DNA of 64,000 nt from Burkholderiaceae bacterium. Its GTDB lineage: Bacteria; Pseudomonadota; Gammaproteobacteria; Burkholderiales; Burkholderiaceae_D. Location: NCBI GenBank assembly GCA_030157545.1, contig JAOAUN010000014.1, positions 124,001 to 188,000 of the forward strand, written 5' to 3'. Below the pieces are notes generated by a model. It was given only the letters and a program-made list of their open reading frames with translations. It was not told the origin of the DNA and searched no databases. The translations under genes were made by a program, and so were the position numbers. Below are positions 43,053 to 51,464 of this stretch, in pieces; position 1 is the first letter of the stretch, and each line of letters begins with the position of its first letter.

Positions 43053-44339
43053 TTGGCTCAATCCAATGTATTCGTAAAAGGCGCCCTGGCGTCAGCAATG
43101 TTCCTGGCATTCTCGGCCTCGGCTTTCGCCGCTGACAACCTGTCGACCCTGCAAGCAATGAAAAACACGGCTACTGATATGAATATCAAAACCGTGGATC
43201 AAGCAGGCAAAAATGCCGAACTGATCAAAGCCAACCTGAAGAAAGTCAAACTGCCAGAAGGCTTCAAGATCGAACTGTACGCAATCGTTCCTGATGCACG
43301 TTACATGGCTGTGGCTCCTTCGACCAACATGCTGTTCGTTGGTACCCGCAAGACCACCGTTTGGGCAGTTACCGACCGTAACGGCGACAACGTTGCAGAC
43401 GAAGTTAAATCCTTCGCACCATCGATCAAATTCAGCAACCCTAACGGCGTTTGCTGGACCAAGGACGGCTTCCTGATCGTTGCTGAATCCAACCGCGTTC
43501 TGAATTTCCCAGCTGCCGAATACTTCTACGAAGGTCCGGACGTTGCAGTGATCACCGTTGTGCCAGAAGGCGGCCTGATTCCAGTTGAAGAGCAATCGTT
43601 CAACCACACCGGCCGTGTCTGCCGCGTTGCTGATGACGGCAAGCTCTACATCACACTGGGCCAGCCATACAACGTGCAGCCTAAAGACAAGATCGACCTG
43701 TACAACAAAGTCGGTATCGGCGGCGTTGTGCGTATGGACCCATTCAATGGTTCAGGCCGTGAAGTCTATGCTATGGGTATGCGTAACCCAGCCGGTATCG
43801 ACGTGAGCCCGAAAGACAAGACCATCTGGACAACCGACAACCAGGTTGACGGTCTGGGTAACGACGTGCCACCAGGCGAGTTGAACCACCTGACCAAAGC
43901 TGGTCAGCACTTCGGCTTCCCATACTGGAACGGCAAATTCAAAGTTGCAGGTTCGGGCGCAGCTCCTGATCTGAAAGACATGAAAGAGCCAGCAAACGCT
44001 GTGTTCCCACAAGTCGAATTCCCAGCTCACCAAGCTCAACTGGGTCTGACCCACTACACCGGCAAGGCATTTCCTAAGAAATACCAAGGCGGCATTTTCG
44101 TTGCATCCCATGGTTCATGGAATCGCACCGAGCCAAGCGGCTACCTGATCAACTACGTGCCAATCAAAGCTGACGGTACTGCAGGTACTTCTGAAGTGTT
44201 CGCAGACGGCTTCCTCGACCCAGTGAGCAAGCGCGCTCTGGGCCGTCCAGTTGACGTTGCCAACCTGCCAGACGGTTCGATCCTGGTTTCCGACGACTAC
44301 GCAGGTGCGATCTATCGCATCAGCTACGCTGGTAACTAA
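43053..44339 (+). CDS. PQQ-dependent sugar-dehydrogenase-like protein (sorbosone dehydrogenase family)
   Basis: A 428-residue exported protein. The first codon is TTG, supported by CGGAG 7 bases upstream; the next ATG is inside the signal peptide (MAQSNVFVKGALASAMFLAFSASAFAA). The body is a six-bladed propeller of the GDH-B/sorbosone-dehydrogenase family, with LPEGFKIELYA, NGVCWTKDGFLIVAE, SFNHTGRV (His in the active-site position) and MGMRNPAGIDVSP. PQQ and calcium are the expected cofactors, in the periplasm. The substrate is unknown. Codon use is strongly biased (almost only CTG, GGT/GGC, CGT), implying high expression. A terminator hairpin follows. Confidence 0.85.
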   Translation: MAQSNVFVKGALASAMFLAFSASAFAADNLSTLQAMKNTATDMNIKTVDQAGKNAELIKANLKKVKLPEGFKIELYAIVPDARYMAVAPSTNMLFVGTRKTTVWAVTDRNGDNVADEVKSFAPSIKFSNPNGVCWTKDGFLIVAESNRVLNFPAAEYFYEGPDVAVITVVPEGGLIPVEEQSFNHTGRVCRVADDGKLYITLGQPYNVQPKDKIDLYNKVGIGGVVRMDPFNGSGREVYAMGMRNPAGIDVSPKDKTIWTTDNQVDGLGNDVPPGELNHLTKAGQHFGFPYWNGKFKVAGSGAAPDLKDMKEPANAVFPQVEFPAHQAQLGLTHYTGKAFPKKYQGGIFVASHGSWNRTEPSGYLINYVPIKADGTAGTSEVFADGFLDPVSKRALGRPVDVANLPDGSILVSDDYAGAIYRISYAGN

Positions 44340-44384
44340 TCGACTGCCCTGCGCTGTGTTGTTCGCAGCAAAGGGGTAATAGGA

Positions 44385-44424
44385 ATCGTCTGCCACGAGT
44401 GATCGTGGCAGACGATTTTTTTTA
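44385..44424 (+). terminator. Rho-independent terminator of the sugar dehydrogenase gene
   Basis: ATCGTCTGCCACG pairs with CGTGGCAGACGAT around a six-base loop (44385-44416) and is followed by eight T. It is one of the strongest terminators in the window. Confidence 0.93.
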
Positions 44425-44468
44425 TTGGTATAGTCTGCTTTCCGCTTTTATTTATTTTTTACTTCATC

Positions 44469-44792
44469 ATGAAACTTATCTCCACCCTCTTCGCCGGCCT
44501 GCTTTCCGCTAGCCTGATGGCGTCGGCTTTTGCCGGCGATGTAAAGGCAGGTGCTACGGTCTCCCAAGGCTGCGTCATGTGCCATGGTCAGAACGGCATC
44601 ACCACGCTGCCCGGCATTCCTTCGCTAGCGGGTCAATCGGAAATTTATCTTTCCAGTCAGATCAAGCAATTCCGCGATGGCAAACGCCATAATGAAACCA
44701 TGAACGTCATCGCCAAGCCGATGTCGGATGCCGATATTGATAATGTCGCCGCGTGGTTTGCTCAGTTCGAGATCACGCTGAAGAATCCTTGA
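44469..44792 (+). CDS. exported monohaem cytochrome c
   Basis: A 107-residue protein with a signal peptide (MKLISTLFAGLLSASLMASAFA) and one CVMCH haem-binding site near residue 35. The distal Met is likely in IAKPMSD. It belongs to the cytochrome c class I group of about 85 mature residues, similar to half of a cytochrome c4. It lies between two PQQ-type dehydrogenase genes and is a plausible electron acceptor for one or both. Start ATG at 44469 directly after ATC; the gene has its own terminator. Confidence 0.92.
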   Translation: MKLISTLFAGLLSASLMASAFAGDVKAGATVSQGCVMCHGQNGITTLPGIPSLAGQSEIYLSSQIKQFRDGKRHNETMNVIAKPMSDADIDNVAAWFAQFEITLKNP

Positions 44793-44804
44793 GCCTCTTA
44801 TATG

Positions 44805-44835
44805 AAAAAAGCCTGCACATATGCAGGCTTTTTTT
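44805..44835. terminator. bidirectional terminator between cytochrome c and ankyrin genes
   Basis: GCCTGCACATATGCAGGC (44811-44828) with six A before it and seven T after it. It serves the plus-strand cytochrome gene and the convergent minus-strand ankyrin gene. Confidence 0.9.
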
Positions 44836-44863
44836 CATTTCAAATTTTTATCACGCATCGGAT

Positions 44864-45520
44864 TTATGATTGCGGCGCCTTCAACAATTTAACCGCATCC
44901 AGATGCCCACCGTCCTCCGCAATCTGCAATGCCGTCTTGCCGCGGTTATCCTGCAGACTTGCATCGGCCCCTTTTGAGAGCAGCAATTTGACTGTATTGG
45001 CATGACCGGCGCCCGCTGCCCACATCAATATCGTCAAGTCATTCGGATACCGTGCATTGATATCGATCCCACGCGAGAGCAGCAATTCAACAATCTCCGC
45101 ATGACCTGTACCGGCCGCATAGACAATCGCCGTTTTCTTTAATTGATCAACTGCGTTGATATCGGCGTCTTTATTCACCAAAAGCGTTGCAGTCTGCGCG
45201 TCGCCGCTGTATGCGGCTGCCATCAGCGGCGTGACCTTGGACGTATTAGCGACGTTCACATTGACACCTTTGCTTAACAGATAAGCAACGATGTCCTTGT
45301 GCCCGGCTTTGATCGCCATCATCAGCAGACTCTCGCCGGTGCGGTTACGCGAATTCATGTTCGCACCTTGCTGCTCGATCAAATTCTGCAACTTGGTCAA
45401 GTTGCCGGCTCTGACTGCCGCCAGGGAGAGGCTGTGGGGATTATCTGCCTGTTGTGCACTTGTTGTGCCGCAAAACATAAACACTGCCACCAACATCAAA
45501 ATTTTCGTCATAAGTTTCAT
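44864..45520 (-). CDS. exported ankyrin-repeat protein
   Basis: A 218-residue protein. The start MKLMTKILMLVAVFMFCGTTSAQQ (ATG 45520) is a signal peptide, with AAGG nine bases upstream. Five or so ankyrin repeats follow, for example RTGESLLMMAIKAGHKDIVAYLLSKG and KTAIVYAAGTGHAEIVELLLSRG. Ankyrin repeats bind other proteins, and periplasmic members have been linked to protection of catalases and other oxidoreductases. The gene is divergent from the PQQ alcohol dehydrogenase, sharing a 239-base gap, so a partner role is plausible. The open frame extends 54 codons further but does not code a signal. Confidence 0.85.
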   Translation of the reverse strand: MKLMTKILMLVAVFMFCGTTSAQQADNPHSLSLAAVRAGNLTKLQNLIEQQGANMNSRNRTGESLLMMAIKAGHKDIVAYLLSKGVNVNVANTSKVTPLMAAAYSGDAQTATLLVNKDADINAVDQLKKTAIVYAAGTGHAEIVELLLSRGIDINARYPNDLTILMWAAGAGHANTVKLLLSKGADASLQDNRGKTALQIAEDGGHLDAVKLLKAPQS

Positions 45521-45759
45521 GTAAATAACCTTAAAAATACTATGTTTTCGATTGCCAATTAGCTGAACAAATACTACGATCATCGTGCGCAATAGTAATG
45601 TGTTTTTTATTGCCGTCAATAAGAAAGTCCAGCAAATAAACGTACTGTTTATCGAACCCAAAGTTTCGGTAAATTTGAACATATTTGATTGTGTTGATTA
45701 CCTTAAAAAGTATCAGCTGGACGAAAGAGACTTTAAACCCATAGAAGAGAGGAAGATAC

Positions 45760-47472
45760 ATGGCTCTGAATAAGATGCTCAAAACGCTAGCCGCTACCAG
45801 CCTCGTGCTGGCAGGTTCAGCGTTTGCACAAGAACCTATCGCCGGTGCCGGCATCAAGGCTAATCCAATGCCGAATTTTGGTTCAGTTAGCCAATCCATG
45901 CTGGATGGCGCTGCCAAAGATGGTAAAAACTGGTTGCACCCGAATGGTAGCTACGAGCAGACCCGCTACTACCCAGCAAACCAGATCAATGCAAGCAACG
46001 TCTCGAAACTGCGTCCTGCATTCGTGGTTCAAACCGCGATGCTGGAATCAATGGAAACCGCACCGCTGGTCGTTAACGGCGTGATGTTCCTGACAACGTC
46101 TTACAACCACGTGTATGCAGTTAATGCTGTCACGGGTGAGCAGTACTGGCACTACAAGCAAAAGATCGGCCCAGTGTCGACCTATTGCTGCGGCCCTAAC
46201 AACAAGGGTGTCGCTGTTTCAGAAGGCAAGCTCTTCATGGGTACGCTGGATGCAAAACTGGTCGCGCTTGATGCAAAGACCGGCAAACTGCTGTGGGAAA
46301 CCCAGATCGCTGATCCAGAACTGGGCTACAGCGAAACGATGGCACCTACCGTTGTTGACGGCAAAGTGCTGATCGGCACCAACGGTGGCGAATATGGCGT
46401 ACGCGGCTTTGTGAAGGCATTCGATGCCAACACCGGCAAGCTGTCATGGACCTTCCACACGATTCCTGAAAAGGGTCACGAAGGTACGTTTGCAGTTAAC
46501 GATGCAACCGGTCGCAACATGCACCGTGACATCGCTGCTGAAAAAGCAGCGCTGGCCAAAAACGGCGGCGACTTCTACAAAACCCTCGGTGGCGGTGTCT
46601 GGATGACGCCAGCTGTTGACAAGAAAACCCGTACGGTCTTCTTCGTCGCCGGCAACCCATCTCCTGACCTGTACGGCGCAGAGCGTCCTGGTGACAACCT
46701 GTACACCAACTCGATGATCGCAGTTGATCTCGACAGCGGTAAGTACAAGTGGCACTACCAGTACATCGCGCATGACGTCTGGGATCTGGATGCAGTCTCG
46801 CCACCAATCCTGGTCGACATCAAGGACAAGAACGGCAAGATGATTCCTGGTGTTATCCACGGCGGCAAAACCGGCCACATCTACATGCACGACCGTAGCA
46901 ATGGCAATCTGGTTCGCTTCTCCGAAGCCATGGTTTCACAAGAAGGTCTGTGGTCCCTGCCAACTCCACAAGGTACCCGTATGTCCCTGGGTGCCAACGG
47001 TGGTGTTGAGTGGTCGCCAATGGCTGTGAACCCACCGCTGCGTCTGGCATTCGCTGCCAACCTTGAGCAGCCAATGACCTACCACGTTGAAGCTTCTGCT
47101 TATCCAGGCGGCAAACTGTGGCTGGGCGGTGCGTTCAAGAACGTTCCAGGTGAAGAGCAGTTCGGTAACGTCACAGCAGTGAATCTGGACACCGGCAAGA
47201 TTGTCTGGAAAACCAAAACTGCACAGCCAATGATTGGCGGCGTTCTGGCTACTTCCGGTGACCTGGTGTTTGCAGGCGAAGGCAATGGCTGGTTCAAAGC
47301 CTACGATGCAAAAACCGGCAAGGTGCTGTGGCAGTACCAGTGCGGCGCAGGTGTGAATGCTCCACCTACTTCGTACACGGTTAACGGCAAGCAGTACATC
47401 GCCGTTGCTGCTGGCGGTAACTCACAGATGGACTTCAAGCGCGGCAATAGCGTGTTTGTGTTCGCACTGTAA
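45760..47472 (+). CDS. PQQ-dependent alcohol dehydrogenase with lanthanide-type signature
   Basis: A 570-residue quinoprotein with a signal peptide (to about SAFAQ, residue 24). The eight-bladed propeller has the adjacent pair Cys143-Cys144, a disulfide over PQQ in this family. By alignment with methanol dehydrogenases, Glu211 (GGEYGVRG), Asn299 (AGNPSP) and Asp342 are the metal ligands or base; WDLD gives a second acid, Asp344, at the position that marks XoxF/PedH lanthanide enzymes. A Ca-dependent MxaF has Ala or Ser there. The likely substrates are short primary alcohols or methanol. AGAAGAGAGGAAG precedes the ATG. Codon use is strongly biased to highly expressed forms. Confidence 0.92.
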   Translation: MALNKMLKTLAATSLVLAGSAFAQEPIAGAGIKANPMPNFGSVSQSMLDGAAKDGKNWLHPNGSYEQTRYYPANQINASNVSKLRPAFVVQTAMLESMETAPLVVNGVMFLTTSYNHVYAVNAVTGEQYWHYKQKIGPVSTYCCGPNNKGVAVSEGKLFMGTLDAKLVALDAKTGKLLWETQIADPELGYSETMAPTVVDGKVLIGTNGGEYGVRGFVKAFDANTGKLSWTFHTIPEKGHEGTFAVNDATGRNMHRDIAAEKAALAKNGGDFYKTLGGGVWMTPAVDKKTRTVFFVAGNPSPDLYGAERPGDNLYTNSMIAVDLDSGKYKWHYQYIAHDVWDLDAVSPPILVDIKDKNGKMIPGVIHGGKTGHIYMHDRSNGNLVRFSEAMVSQEGLWSLPTPQGTRMSLGANGGVEWSPMAVNPPLRLAFAANLEQPMTYHVEASAYPGGKLWLGGAFKNVPGEEQFGNVTAVNLDTGKIVWKTKTAQPMIGGVLATSGDLVFAGEGNGWFKAYDAKTGKVLWQYQCGAGVNAPPTSYTVNGKQYIAVAAGGNSQMDFKRGNSVFVFAL

Positions 47473-47489
47473 TTAGTTTGTAGTGCAAA

Positions 47490-47517
47490 GAGGCTGCCTT
47501 CGGCAGCCTCTTTTTTT
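47490..47517 (+). terminator. Rho-independent terminator of the PQQ dehydrogenase
   Basis: GAGGCTGCC/GGCAGCCTC with a TTC loop, followed by seven T. It separates the dehydrogenase from the c4 cytochrome, which then needs its own promoter or read-through. Confidence 0.92.
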
Positions 47518-47542
47518 CAAACGAGCGTATTAAGGTCTCATC

Positions 47543-48124
47543 ATGAAATTTCGTTTCGCATTCATCGCTCTGTTGGCGCTAAGTTCATTTTCTTTGAGCG
47601 CACAGGCACAGGATATTGAAGCAGGCAAGAAAAAGGCAGAAGCTTGTGTCGCCTGTCATGGCGTGAACGGTAATTCGCAGTCAGGGATGTTCCCGACACT
47701 GGCAGGACAGAACCCACGTTATATTTATTTGCAACTCAAAGATTACAAAGAAGGCCGTCGTAAAAATCCAATGATGACTGCTGTCGCCGGCATGCTTGAA
47801 AAGTCGGACATGCAGGATCTGGCTGCTTACTTTGGTTCACAAAAGCAGACTCGCAGTACCTTCAAGTCTGAGCCGCAACGTATCAAGGCAGGCGCGGCCA
47901 AGGCAGAAGAATCATTGTGCGCAATGTGCCATATGGGCGGCATGTCGGGCCAAAATGAGATTCCGCGTTTGGCAGGACAGCATCCTGAATACATCGTTTC
48001 ACAGCTAAAGAATTTCAAAGCTCGCGAGCGTACCAATGATGCTGGCAACATGACCAGCCTGGCGCAAACGCTGTCGGAAGATGACATGGAAAATCTTGCA
48101 CACTGGATCGCCAGTTTGTATTGA
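47543..48124 (+). CDS. dihaem cytochrome c4
   Basis: A 193-residue protein with a signal peptide (MKFRFAFIALLALSSFSLSAQA) and two CxxCH sites, CVACH near residue 35 and CAMCH near 130. The two halves are homologous, each followed by a P-x-LAGQ...YI segment. This is the cytochrome c4 pattern, a periplasmic electron carrier to cytochrome oxidase. It follows the PQQ dehydrogenase by 70 bases and could carry its electrons to the chain. It ends before a strong terminator. Confidence 0.93.
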   Translation: MKFRFAFIALLALSSFSLSAQAQDIEAGKKKAEACVACHGVNGNSQSGMFPTLAGQNPRYIYLQLKDYKEGRRKNPMMTAVAGMLEKSDMQDLAAYFGSQKQTRSTFKSEPQRIKAGAAKAEESLCAMCHMGGMSGQNEIPRLAGQHPEYIVSQLKNFKARERTNDAGNMTSLAQTLSEDDMENLAHWIASLY

Positions 48125-48144
48125 TTGTCAGCAGTCTGATATTC

Positions 48145-48177
48145 AAGGGCCGGCATTGTTGCCGGCCCTTTTTTTAT
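48145..48177 (+). terminator. Rho-independent terminator of cytochrome c4
   Basis: AAGGGCCGGC pairs with GCCGGCCCTT around ATTGTT, followed by T7. It may also block convergent read-through from the LysR gene. Confidence 0.92.
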
Positions 48178-48196
48178 TTGCTGATCAGTTTGCTGA

Positions 48197-49102
48197 TCAA
48201 AACACGCCACCATGCATCGCTGTCAAAATGGCCTCGACTGCAGGATGTTTGATCTTGCGTTCATTCGAGATCGCATAGAATTGTTCACGCACTTGCGGCA
48301 TCGCGCCTACCGGCACGGCATCAAATTGTTCTTCGACATCTTTGGCCAGCACGGAAGGCGCAGGGAACAGTCCCAGGCCATTGCGGCCAAATGTATGCAG
48401 CAAGGCATTGTCGTCGAATTCACCGACCACATCCGGATGCAGATCCAGCGATTCCAGCCAATGATCTATCCGACTACGTATTGCGTTGTTACGGGTCGGC
48501 AGTAACAGCGGCGCGCCATTCAGGCTCGCTGGAAAACCGGCGCGATATTTTTCTGCCAGCGATGCCACGCCATACAGAGAAATTTCTGTTTCACCCAGCA
48601 AATGGCTGAAGATCCGCATTGGTGTGCCAGGTGGCACGGGACGGTCTGTCAATACAACATCGAGCTTGTGCAACGATAGCTCGCCCAGCAATGATTCAAA
48701 CTGATCTTCATAGCAAACCAACTTGACCCGCTCGGGCAAGGACAGGGCCGCTTCGAGCAGACGGGTGGCAATCAGCTTGGGCAGGGAATCGGAAATACCG
48801 ACGACCAATCGCATCGTATGCTCGACGTCGCTGTCTGCCAGTGCTTCTTGCAGCTGCTCTCCGAGCAAAAAGATCTGGTCAGCATAACGCAGCGCGATCC
48901 GGCCAGCTTCGGTCAGTACCAGACGCCGGCCTTGCGGCATGAACAAGGATTTACCGACTGCCTGCTCGAGCAGGCCTAGTTGGGCACTGACAGTTTGCAC
49001 GGCCAAGTCCAATCGCTCGGCTGCACGCGTTATGCTGCCTTCTTTGGCTACTACCCAAAAATATTGAAGATGGCGAAAATTGATCGTAGCTGTTTTTTTC
49101 AT
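48197..49102 (-). CDS. LysR-family regulator, NhaR-like
   Basis: A 301-residue LysR regulator. The N-terminal helix-turn-helix (FRHLQYFWVVAKEGSITRAAERLDLAVQTVSAQL) and the linker (LLEQAVGKSLF) match NhaR, which in E. coli responds to sodium and controls the nhaA antiporter. The C-terminal effector domain is intact (residues about 95-300). Divergent from a TerC-family gene, with 115 bases between, so it probably controls that gene and itself. The ligand is unknown; NhaR-like does not prove a sodium response here. Confidence 0.88.
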   Translation of the reverse strand: MKKTATINFRHLQYFWVVAKEGSITRAAERLDLAVQTVSAQLGLLEQAVGKSLFMPQGRRLVLTEAGRIALRYADQIFLLGEQLQEALADSDVEHTMRLVVGISDSLPKLIATRLLEAALSLPERVKLVCYEDQFESLLGELSLHKLDVVLTDRPVPPGTPMRIFSHLLGETEISLYGVASLAEKYRAGFPASLNGAPLLLPTRNNAIRSRIDHWLESLDLHPDVVGEFDDNALLHTFGRNGLGLFPAPSVLAKDVEEQFDAVPVGAMPQVREQFYAISNERKIKHPAVEAILTAMHGGVF

Positions 49103-49217
49103 TCAGATTTTTCCGATTTGATTGTCTTATTATCTTCGTTTTTTACATTCAATGGCTGACGGTATTTTGAGGTCTGCCTGCTAGAATTACTGATTACTTT
49201 TATTCGGAGCGTACTTG

Positions 49218-49988
49218 ATGCTTGAATTACTGACAGACCCGCAGGTATGGCTCGCGCTGGCGACATTGACTGCACTGGAACTGGTGCTGGGTATCGATAA
49301 CATTATTTTTATTTCGATACTTGTCGACAAATTACCGGTTCATCAAAGAGAGTTGGCTCGCAAAATTGGCTTGTTTGCCGCCATGTTCATGCGTATCGGG
49401 CTATTGCTGATGCTGGCATGGATTGTCGGGCTGACAGCGCCGCTATTTACTGTGCTTGAGCAAGCATTCTCGGGCCGTGATCTGGTTCTGCTTTTTGGCG
49501 GCCTTTTCTTATTGTGGAAAAGTGTAGGCGAAATTCATCAGACCCTTGAAGGCGCACATGAGCAACAAGCCAAACTGGCACATGCAACTTTCACGTCAGT
49601 CATTCTGCAAATCATGCTCGTCGATATGGTGTTTTCGCTCGACTCGATCATTACTGCCGTTGGCATGGTCGATCATGTGTCGGTAATGATTATTGCGGTG
49701 GTGTTGTCGGTGGGGCTGATGATGCTCTTTGCCGCTTCAATCGGTCGTTTCGTTTCCAACCATCCCACCATCAAGATGCTGGCGCTTGCTTTTCTGGTCG
49801 CCATTGGTGTGGTACTGATCGCTGAAGGCTTTGGCCACCATGTACCGAAGGCTTATATTTATAGCGCGATGGCATTCTCGGTCGTGGTGGAGATGCTGAA
49901 TTTGCGCATGCGCAAGCGATCCTCAAGGCCGGTAGACCTGATCTCCTCTATTGCGTCCCATACAGATACAGACAAAAACAAAGAGTAA
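49218..49988 (+). CDS. TerC-family membrane protein
   Basis: A 256-residue integral membrane protein with seven or eight hydrophobic helices. ALELVLGIDNIIFISILVDKLP and VDMVFSLDSIITAVGM carry the two Asp-containing motifs of the TerC family. Members export manganese (Alx, MeeF/MeeY-like) or are linked to tellurite resistance. The ATG at 49218 is preferred to TTG 49215, with TCGGAGCG upstream. No manganese (yybP-ykoY) riboswitch is recognisable in the short upstream region. The NhaR-like regulator is divergent and probably controls it. Confidence 0.9.
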   Translation: MLELLTDPQVWLALATLTALELVLGIDNIIFISILVDKLPVHQRELARKIGLFAAMFMRIGLLLMLAWIVGLTAPLFTVLEQAFSGRDLVLLFGGLFLLWKSVGEIHQTLEGAHEQQAKLAHATFTSVILQIMLVDMVFSLDSIITAVGMVDHVSVMIIAVVLSVGLMMLFAASIGRFVSNHPTIKMLALAFLVAIGVVLIAEGFGHHVPKAYIYSAMAFSVVVEMLNLRMRKRSSRPVDLISSIASHTDTDKNKE

Positions 49989-50059
49989 ACCGCATGCGCA
50001 ACCTTGATGCCGATGCTCAGTCCAATCAGCATATTGCCGATTAGAGTGAAAGGGGCGCG

Positions 50060-50305
50060 ATGCGATTGGATATCTATCAACGGCCAGAGAGCAATGGACA
50101 ATTTTCCTACCTGGCCGTGCCGGAGGGGCGCACCATCCCCGAAGAAGTGATCAGTACAGACTGGCAAAGTGCAGCGAGAGGATTAGAAATGCCAGAAGAA
50201 GATAATCTCTTGCAGCAATTTGCCATCGACGATCCACTCGAGCAGATCAGCTCAAAAGGCTACGCAATAACCAGCATCCGTCATCTGGGTAATTCTCCTT
50301 ACTGA
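50060..50305 (+). CDS. small conserved protein, DUF6139-like
   Basis: An 81-residue protein (MRLDIYQRPESNGQFSYLAVPEGRTIPEEV...) that resembles a small Burkholderiales family, here called DUF6139-like by recall. No membrane segment or metal motif is visible. Function unknown. GTGAAAGGGGCG lies upstream of the ATG as a ribosome-binding site. It follows the TerC gene after 71 bases and converges with the AI-2E permease, 9 bases apart. Confidence 0.72.
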   Translation: MRLDIYQRPESNGQFSYLAVPEGRTIPEEVISTDWQSAARGLEMPEEDNLLQQFAIDDPLEQISSKGYAITSIRHLGNSPY

Positions 50306-50314
50306 AATTTTTTA

Positions 50315-51328
50315 TCAGACCAAACCAATTTTCGAGAGCTCGGTTTTAAGGTACGCATAAAAAACCGGCGCGGCGATGACCCCCGGAATGCCAAACAGCG
50401 CTTCCATCAATAACATTGCGCCGAGCAATTCCCATGCTCTTGCATTGATTTGCATGCCGATTATTTTGGCATTCAAAAAATATTCAAGTTTGTGGATGGT
50501 CACCAAAAACATAAGTGACAGCATTGCCGTAGTAAGCGAATCCGAGAGGCTGATTACAACGATAACTGTGTTCGATATCAAGTTGCCGATCACGGGCAGC
50601 AAGCCCGTCAGGAAGGTCAGCAGGATCAGCGTTTTTACAAACGGTAATGTGATCCCGGCAAAAGGCAGCACTACCGCGAGAAAGATGCCTGTAAAAAGAG
50701 CATTGATGGCGGCAATCCTTACCTGTGCAAATACCATTTGCCGGAAAGACTGATGCAAGTTGACGACACGCTGGTGTAAGGCAGCCGACAAGGGCAGGTA
50801 ATGATGTACGCGCGTCGTGTCGTAGAGGGCAGCCAGTGCGCCAATAACCATGCCCGCGATCAGGTGCACAAATGTGCGACCAGTTTGTTCACCGAAATGT
50901 TTCGCATCAACTGCATGTTCACGCATCCAGCTTGTCAGCATTTGGCGCAAGTCTTCCGATCCTTGCGGCAAATAAATTGCTAGCCAATCAGGAATTTGCG
51001 CACGCGACTGCTCAATCAAATCTGCCATTTTTTTCAATAGAACTGGTAGGCTGCCAGCGTCTGACAAGAAAAATGATACGCCGGACCAGACGAGAAAAAT
51101 CAGTAGCAGCACGATCAACGCTCCTAAAATTCCGACGGCGATCATACGTGCCCGCTGGCTATCTATTTTCTTACCCAATGCCGGAGCCATCAAATGCACC
51201 AGCGAATATACGAGCAAGCCGGAATAGAGCGCGGCGAGCAATCCTGCCTGCATGACGACAAGTAGCGCAGCGGCGGCTAACAAATATGAGGCAATAACAG
51301 GGCGTTCGTATTGGGCGGGCTGGGACAT
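50315..51328 (-). CDS. AI-2E family transporter
   Basis: A 337-residue integral membrane protein of the AI-2E/PerM family (UPF0118). Seven or eight helices are seen, including LIVLLLIFLVWSGVSFFLSDA and the central RIAAINALFTGIFLAVVLPFAG. In E. coli TqsA exports autoinducer-2; most others have unknown cargo and some act as sodium/proton antiporters. NHRWLLGAMLLMEAL-like C-terminal helices (ARAWELLGAMLLMEALFG) match the family end. No operon partner is evident. A strong terminator for the gene upstream on the same strand lies just before it. Confidence 0.88.
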   Translation of the reverse strand: MSQPAQYERPVIASYLLAAAALLVVMQAGLLAALYSGLLVYSLVHLMAPALGKKIDSQRARMIAVGILGALIVLLLIFLVWSGVSFFLSDAGSLPVLLKKMADLIEQSRAQIPDWLAIYLPQGSEDLRQMLTSWMREHAVDAKHFGEQTGRTFVHLIAGMVIGALAALYDTTRVHHYLPLSAALHQRVVNLHQSFRQMVFAQVRIAAINALFTGIFLAVVLPFAGITLPFVKTLILLTFLTGLLPVIGNLISNTVIVVISLSDSLTTAMLSLMFLVTIHKLEYFLNAKIIGMQINARAWELLGAMLLMEALFGIPGVIAAPVFYAYLKTELSKIGLV

Positions 51329-51356
51329 GATTTTTTTATTTTAATCAACAATGCGT

Positions 51357-51391
51357 AAAAAAGCCGCCCGCATTTTAATGCGGACGGCTTT
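51357..51391 (-). terminator. Rho-independent terminator of the Tim44-like gene
   Basis: On the minus strand AGCCGTCCGCAT pairs with ATGCGGGCGGCT (one mismatch) around TAAA-type loop bases and is followed by six T (51362-51357). It lies about 75 bases after the Tim44-like stop. Confidence 0.88.
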
Positions 51392-51464
51392 CATCAATTG
51401 CAAGGCCGTCGGACTTTATCAATCGTATTGATCGATAGTTTCAGCTTGGCCGGTGATGCACCGG

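Noticed and set aside
45585..45773. 62-residue ORF before the PQQ dehydrogenase
   Set aside because: It overlaps the start of the real gene and lies in the AT-rich promoter gap, with no ribosome-binding site.
49103..49217. Manganese riboswitch (yybP-ykoY) before the TerC gene
   Set aside because: The gap is only 115 bases and must hold two promoters; the conserved riboswitch loops are not recognisable.
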